Positions 8,430 through 12,360 of a DNA stretch of 12,360 bases are shown here, one piece after another. Source of the stretch: Saccoglossus kowalevskii (taxonomy: Eukaryota > Hemichordata > Enteropneusta > Harrimaniidae). The notes under the pieces were generated by a model, which saw only the letters and a program-made list of their open reading frames with translations, was not told the DNA's origin and made no database searches. The position numbers and the translations under genes were made by a program. Every line of letters begins with the position of its first letter. Within the stretch, counting starts at the first letter, position 1. The stretch covers positions 108,677-121,036 of the forward strand of contig NW_003108591.1 of assembly GCF_000003605.2 (NCBI RefSeq), given 5' to 3'.

Positions 8430-8540
8430 CTAAAATGAGAAAGCAACACAGGTTTTTAAAATTGCTATTCGCAAAATATATTCTCGAGAAAATAAAATCG
8501 AATGCCTCCAACGATGAATACGAATCATGTACAGGCTTAC
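8430..8540 (-). other. PKC intron 1 (111 bp)
   Basis: A short GT...AG intron, phase 2, with donor GTAAGCC and a pyrimidine-rich acceptor TTGCTTTCTCATTTTAG. It carries no recognisable element. On the plus strand, exon 2, this intron and exon 1 happen to be open in one frame, which is a non-coding shadow. Confidence 0.92.
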
Positions 8541-8710
8541 CATATGAAATCCTTACAATGACTGCAGAATGTGGGCTGTTTGAAAAAACGGGCCACGAAT
8601 TTGTGGTCTTTCACTTCATGAATATTCTTCTGCCTCAGGGCTCCCCGACGAGCAAATCCTTTCGGTGGAGCGGTGACAGAGGTCCCTTCGCGAGAAGAAG
8701 ACTGTGACAT
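8541..8710 (-). CDS. PRKCA: PKC exon 1 (coding part): N-terminus, pseudosubstrate, first half of C1A
   Basis: The exon starts at ATG 8710-8708 and encodes 56 codons plus TG of the next. The first 17 residues ([17 protein letters not shown]) are Ser/Thr-rich and resemble nothing I recognise, which is expected because PKC N-termini diverge. Residues 18-57 read [28 protein letters not shown], then [11 protein letters not shown](W). This is the highly conserved pseudosubstrate and start of C1A, with zinc ligands H36, C49 and C52. The start is supported by an in-frame TGA 14 codons upstream (8752-8750) and by AAC before the ATG, giving A at -3. The donor is G|GTAAGCC (8540 onward), phase 2, splitting the Trp codon. 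The pseudosubstrate occupies the catalytic cleft of the inactive kinase (family knowledge). Confidence 0.96.
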
Positions 8711-8830
8711 GTTGGCCGAAAGAGAATCTCTACACGCACTAGTCCGTGATCACTGCACCGAACCGAATGCAGTTCTGTTGCCGACTGATTGCCACGAAGA
8801 TAACGTTGTCACTACATTAGGGGCGCTATA
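8711..8830 (-). promoter_or_regulatory. PKC 5' UTR and probable transcription start area
   Basis: The sequence immediately 5' of the PKC start codon is richer in CpG and G+C than the flanking DNA, as expected of a promoter-proximal or exonic region. It contains an in-frame stop (TGA 8752-8750) and an ATG-TAG start-stop (8817-8812). There is no splice acceptor needed between them, so I treat it as contiguous 5' UTR. The exact transcription start cannot be read from sequence; the TATA-like box just upstream would place it near 8825. Confidence 0.55.
8812..8817 (-). promoter_or_regulatory. Start-stop element (ATG-TAG) in the PKC leader
   Basis: On the minus strand ATG (8817-8815) is followed directly by TAG (8814-8812), context CCTAATGTAGTG. 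Start-stop uORFs can stall initiating ribosomes and lower translation of the main frame (established for other genes). Whether it is transcribed depends on the true start site, which lies very close. Confidence 0.4.
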
Positions 8831-8849
8831 ACGCAACTTAGTCGCGTCG

Positions 8850-8863
8850 CCTATTTATTTAAA
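8850..8863 (-). promoter_or_regulatory. TATA-like box upstream of PKC
   Basis: On the minus strand this reads TTTAAATAAATAGG, about 140-150 bp upstream of the PKC ATG, followed by the GC-rich stretch GCGACGCGAC. Position and sequence suit a core promoter TATA element, but the surrounding DNA is AT-rich, so chance occurrence is possible. Confidence 0.4.
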
Positions 8864-9275
8864 TTTATTGCCATTGCTTTCCATTTATACTGTATTGTGT
8901 GTTCATTTCGTATTATCCAATTAATTAGAGAATAATTATAGATATTAATGCTCCACTCACAGACCGTCAAAGAATTGTTTTTTTTTTTATAAAATGCCCG
9001 AATTTCATTAGACAAGCTCTGCCGCTTAAAGAAAATACGTAATTCAAATCACATACAATGTAGTGGATATATTTAACAGTATTGCTAACAACGTCCCAGG
9101 TTTTAATTACTTCAAGTGCTTCACCAGTTTACAAAATCAGCTATTTAATATGAGACAGTACGAAGTCACCGCGTAGGCGAGCGCCCTCACGAATATTATA
9201 ATACAAAATGGAATATTCTGGAATTTGCTTGTGACAGAATTCATTTTCGATTCGAATGCCCCTGGATGAAAATTA

Positions 9276-9304
9276 TATATATTATATTATATTATATTAT
9301 ATAA
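9276..9304 (+). repeat. AT microsatellite (ATTAT)n
   Basis: About five copies of ATTAT at 9281-9302 after an (AT)n lead-in, followed by an A run. Confidence 0.85.
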
Positions 9305-9568
9305 AAAAATGTCTTCCAATCATAATTCCAATCATTTTTGTTGAATACACGTGCAGTGTTGAGCATCATTTATTTGAACTTGGTGGCAGTTCGGTAAATT
9401 TGAGAGAACAATTTTCCAATACACTGAAGTAAGCAAAGGCATGTACGTTATAAATTATTTAATACTCTCAAACGTTTGCTTCAGCAACTTTAGGCTATTC
9501 TAATATCTGTCTCGTGTGTCTGATTGATGCGCAGGGGCTTCGCGGAATGGAGGGAGTTGCCTTCCTAA

Positions 9569-9645
9569 CCAATCCAATCGTTTCGTTTGGATTTGAATGA
9601 AACTAATTTCAAATAAAACCACCTGGATGTTTAAGAATAAACATG
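9569..9645 (+). repeat. Dispersed repeat family C, copy 2
   Basis: Second copy of the repeat at 6871-6957, same orientation, about ten bases shorter. Directly before it (9552-9565) lies GGGAGTTGCCTTCC, close to the SINE sequence GGAGTTTGCCTTCCC at 862-876. Confidence 0.55.
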
Positions 9646-10342
9646 TCTGATGTTAGTCGGGAAAGATGACCACCCGACTTTTATTTTTTCAGAAAACGGG
9701 CACACGTTTTTACAGTTTTAGTGTATTTTAGGCATAAATGTTTTATAAATGTCGAAAGATGGCTTTAAACAACTTGACCAATCACAACGACGACGTATAG
9801 AAGTTATCAAGAATGATTGAAAATCAAACTACAAAACTAATCATGATGGATAATGCAGTCCGTGCGATGATTCGTTATTTACATACGTGTCTGAAGTTTA
9901 AAATGATGTCTCCTTGACAACCGTTATATAGGTTTAATTTTAATTTTGCCGGAAATCGCCGTGTACCCACATATTTCTAACCTCTTATTTGCCAGACATT
10001 CTAATAAACCAATGGAGAGTTCTACAACACAAATTTGTGCCATCCAGTTTTTGTTAAGCGGTTTTAGATTAATCATATTTTCTACACTGTCACAGATTCA
10101 GCGAAAAAAAGATTAAATGATTAAAGATTTACGTAATCAGAATGCATGTATAGTCATACAGAATTCTGGTGTTGTTTCCCAGCAAAATGTACATTTTCGG
10201 ACCGCAGAAAAATAACGATTCAACGAGAAAAAATTAGGCAATGCCACGCCAATTACTATAGTAACACAAATTTGATTATTGCAGACAACTTACAAAGTAA
10301 TTAATTCTTATATTAGTGGAATTATATTCATCTGGAATTGCT

Positions 10343-10361
10343 CTCCCCTCCCCCTCCCACA
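10343..10361 (-). repeat. Polypurine/polypyrimidine tract
   Basis: The plus strand is CTCCCCTCCCCCTCCCA. The minus strand is G/A only, with tracts of three, five and four G. It could form triplex or a two-tier quadruplex, and is a candidate SP/KLF-type binding tract about 1.6 kb upstream of the PKC start. Confidence 0.4.
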
Positions 10362-10477
10362 TCGACTGAATCGTTGATGTCATTGCCCTGGTGTCACAGC
10401 TGGTAAGTTGTACGTAACCCCAGGCTGTAGTGGCTACGAAACCACGTTAGATTAAAGCAGGGCCATGGAAAGTATAC

Positions 10478-10588
10478 CTTCAACAGAAGATTGATGTTCC
10501 CAATATCTGCCATTTTTGTGTCACCGAGTAATTTATTGATACATTTTGTGCTGTAACATTGCACTTTGACATCCAAATTTTCTGACAT
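10478..10588 (-). other. Candidate unassigned 5' coding exon (weak)
   Basis: From ATG 10588-10586 the minus strand encodes 37 residues (MSENLDVKVQCYSTKC then INKLLGDTKMADIGNINLLLK). It ends at a good donor, AAG|GTATACTT (10477 onward). An internal ATG at 10513 has strong Kozak context (ACAAAAATGGCA) and overlaps a YY1-like core. Composition is less AT-biased and more protein-like than nearby frames. I recognise no domain and find no partner exon before PKC exon 1, so it could be an alternative 5' exon of the PKC transcript, a piece of another gene, or chance. Confidence 0.25.
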
Positions 10589-10917
10589 GTCGGTTACCCA
10601 CAGTTTTTTCTTGGTAACTTGTATTTTTTAATGGAACCGTTTAAGCAGAAACATGCCGTTTATTGATATTGCTTTTCCACATACTATGCCACAGTCTAAA
10701 TAAGTACGCGCAACAATTCGAACAAAATTAACATTTTTTGTCTATTTTATTGTGCTAGAAAACAATAAGGTAATACTCTATGGGTCAAATAATGTACCGG
10801 TCGAACTGATCGTCATGGAAACAACGAAGACTACCACCCGTGATCGTGGTAAAAATTGAATGACATCATAACTATCGAGATTCATGGATAACCAATCTAA
10901 ACATAACGGCAAGTACA

Positions 10918-10960
10918 TACGATGTAAACATAGACCTTAGAAAGGTCTACGATGTAAACA
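10918..10960. repeat. Direct repeat flanking a perfect hairpin
   Basis: The 13-bp repeat TACGATGTAAACA occurs at 10918-10930 and 10948-10960. Between them TAGACCTT AGA AAGGTCTA (10931-10949) forms an 8-bp perfect stem with a 3-base loop, whose last two bases overlap the second repeat. Confidence 0.7.
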
Positions 10961-11565
10961 ACATAACTTGTATTTGCCAAATGAACAGTTTGTAATCTTT
11001 TGTAGCAAATTGTATACAATGGGATCTGATTGAAAATTACGAATTAACAAATTATTACAGAACAAAATCACAGCACCTGAATAAACTGAGTACACCAAAT
11101 TAACAAATAATAGAGAATAGATTGGCCTAATTTCAGGAATTGGGTAACACGTATACAGTCTAAAAATACACCTCAGCAGACATATAGTATAGACATATAA
11201 ATGAACCGAAAACAGATTGTTTACGACCATACAAAGAAATAGAAGATTAAATATATTATATAATAAGAAACATTTGATATACATATTACCTTTTGTATAT
11301 ACTTGCTTATTTTTAAAAAAAAATAAAATAGCGGAAGTCGAGAAAAATACAAAAAAATGAGAAATGCATTATGATAGTGAATTTTGAAAAAAAAATGGGA
11401 AAATGTTGGCACATGTTTTCTGTATTGGAATGATGAAATACAAGGGGAAGATATGAAAGATCACTTCGACATCAAATGAAATACAAAACTGAAGCTATAA
11501 CTTAGAACCTGGTAGTTTTACTAAGCATAGACCCTCCAGTAAGGTACGGACTAAGAGGCAGTTAT

Positions 11566-11577
11566 CGTTAATTAACG
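11566..11577. repeat. Perfect 12-bp palindrome
   Basis: CGTTAATTAACG. It resembles a homeodomain or HNF1 half-site pair but lacks the one-base spacer of the HNF1 consensus. Possibly chance. Confidence 0.3.
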
Positions 11578-11930
11578 GTCTGTTTTGGAACCGAAATCTG
11601 GTTTGAGACGCGCAGCGGGAGTAAATGAACATAAAAGTTGCTTGTTTCCCAGGTGACATTTGTTGTCGATCAAACACGTATGTAAATTTTTCTATCGACA
11701 TCTTCACATGAAAACAAGACAACTTGCTGACAAGACACCACTCGACAAAGATTGACGATCCGAGAAATGTCGTCTAAAATCTCACCTCAGTATATTTATT
11801 TATTATTTGCGTAAAAATACAATATAACCATATTTCTCGTCAAAAAATCAATGAAAATAGTCAATTTCAATTACATTTACATGGAAGTTATTGTCAGAGC
11901 CGCGGCAACATTAAGCTTCACGTCTGACGA

Positions 11931-11944
11931 GCGCCCTCATCTGG
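11931..11944 (-). promoter_or_regulatory. CTCF-like motif
   Basis: Minus-strand CCAGATGAGGGCGC agrees with the CTCF core CCASYAGRKGGCRS at 12 of 14 positions (counted by eye). Its 12-mer CGAGCGCCCTCA also occurs at 9178-9189. It lies in a CpG-containing patch (11900-11950). Confidence 0.35.
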
Positions 11945-12194
11945 GCGTACTGATAGGTTTATCCATGAATGAATCTAACATGTTTGTAAGCAAAAATCAA
12001 AGTTTAAAACATTTTATCATTTTATATTAAAAAAACAAGACCAAAGATCGAAATTTTTTTTTTAAAGAAAAGTTAACGACAGTTTTCACTCATTCCCACT
12101 AACATCACATTAGTAATAACTGAGTTGCGATTATAATTTAGGCTAAATTGATAGTAGTATAGCAAAGCCTATTAACCTTAGCTATAAAAAAAAC

Positions 12195-12290
12195 ACCTAT
12201 CTATAGTGTCCACTTCTAAACAGTCCCAAGCTTAGGCATAACATATGAGCAACCTGTGTATAAAGATCACCTGTCTACTAATGTGGCCAC
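12195..12290 (+). repeat. Degenerate ~20-bp repeat units (ACCTGTSTATAAAGAYCAC type)
   Basis: Units at 12195-12213 (ACCTATCTATAGTGTCCAC), 12252-12270 (ACCTGTGTATAAAGATCAC) and 12271-12290 (CTGTCTACTAATGTGGCCAC) share a pattern. I recall similar repeats from bivalve intergenic DNA. The last two are adjacent; the first is about 40 bp away. Confidence 0.5.
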
Positions 12291-12360
12291 CCTTTTTTGC
12301 AGATTCACCTTTGTTTAGAGACCAAAATAGTATTTAGCATTTACAATGTTTAAAAGGGCG

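Larger units (their letters stand above)
8090..8710 (-). other. PRKCA: Conventional protein kinase C gene, 5' portion (exons 1-3, partial gene)
   Basis: Three spliced minus-strand exons give 98 continuous residues matching the N-terminus of conventional PKC, the Ser/Thr kinase recruited to membranes by Ca2+, phosphatidylserine and diacylglycerol. Seen: a pseudosubstrate at residues 19-28 with Ala24 in the phospho-acceptor position, then a complete C1 domain with all ligands of the pattern H-x12-C-x2-C-x13-C-x2-C-x4-H-x2-C-x7-C (H36, C49, C52, C66, C69, H74, C77, C85). Exons of 170, 32 and 92 coding bases meet GT/AG rules with phases 2, 1 and 0. From memory the human gene has the same phases and a 32-bp exon 2. 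The C1B, C2 and kinase domains are not in this window and should lie beyond position 1. The symbol is by homology: molluscs usually have one conventional PKC (Aplysia Apl I type), so it may be equally related to PRKCA, PRKCB and PRKCG. Confidence 0.95.
8871..12360. other. Upstream flank of the PKC gene
   Basis: AT-rich DNA with no convincing gene. Listed separately are a microsatellite, repeat copies, a hairpin with direct repeats, possible regulatory motifs and one weak candidate exon. The stretches 8871-9275, 9646-10342, 10600-10917, 10961-11565 and 11578-11930 show nothing else I can support. The open minus-strand frame 11284-10937 is hydrophobic through AT-rich composition, and 11722-11495 lacks a recognised domain and begins without ATG. 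Confidence 0.6.

Noticed and set aside
8399-8707. Plus-strand 102-residue open frame
   Set aside because: It is antisense to PKC exons 1 and 2 and starts with TTG. The minus strand has a clear conserved protein with splice sites.
9654-9683. Hairpin GTCGGG...CCCGAC as a terminator or RNA element
   Set aside because: Only six paired bases with an 11-base loop in eukaryotic flank; likely chance.
10937-11412. Overlapping hydrophobic minus-strand frames that look like membrane proteins
   Set aside because: AT-rich, low-complexity translation full of Phe, Leu, Tyr and Ile; no domain and no start context.
11495-11722. Minus-strand 75-codon frame with mixed composition
   Set aside because: No recognisable domain, no upstream ATG start and no partner exon; considered but not supportable.
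1-12360. CRISPR array, prokaryotic operon, phage or toxin system
   Set aside because: No regular spaced repeats, no ribosome-binding-site-led gene clusters and no such proteins; the window is plainly eukaryotic.

Overview
This is a eukaryotic nuclear genomic window, not a bacterial one: it is AT-rich, nearly all non-coding, full of homopolymer runs and dispersed repeats, and its only recognisable gene is split into short exons with canonical GT...AG introns. The repeat content suggests a lophotrochozoan, most likely a mollusc and perhaps a bivalve: a tRNA-derived SINE, palindromic elements beginning TACTGTAAA, a TGCATTATGGGAGATAACTT-type motif, and a fragment resembling invertebrate 18S rRNA. 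The species assignment is inference.

The gene is the 5' end of a conventional (calcium/diacylglycerol-dependent) protein kinase C on the minus strand. Three coding exons at 8710-8541, 8429-8398 and 8181-8090 join into 98 in-frame residues: a divergent N-terminus, the pseudosubstrate ([10 protein letters not shown]), a complete first C1 zinc domain (H36 to C85) and the start of the linker to the second C1 domain. The two short introns (111 and 216 bp) have phases 2 and 1, and intron 3 has phase 0, as I recall for vertebrate PRKCA. Intron 3 runs from 8089 off the left edge. The second C1 domain, the C2 domain and the kinase domain must therefore lie outside the window.

Region by region: 1-8089 is the 5' part of large intron 3, carrying repeats. 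These include a palindromic element (772-1131) that contains a minus-strand tRNA-SINE, an 18S rRNA fragment (about 1801-1865) between 10-bp direct repeats, a second copy of the palindromic family (6245-6457), an unrelated inverted-repeat element (7337-7556), several local tandem duplications, and a perfect CRE palindrome. 8090-8710 holds the PKC exons. 8711-8870 is the likely 5' UTR and core promoter, with an ATG-TAG start-stop element and an AT-rich TATA-like box. 8871-12360 is upstream flank with repeats, possible regulatory motifs and one weak candidate exon (10588-10478, minus).

No prokaryotic system, CRISPR array, functional tRNA or intact transposase was found. The most unusual features are the flanked 18S fragment, the SINE inside the palindromic element, and the PKC exons, which the longest open frames do not reveal because those frames are antisense to them.
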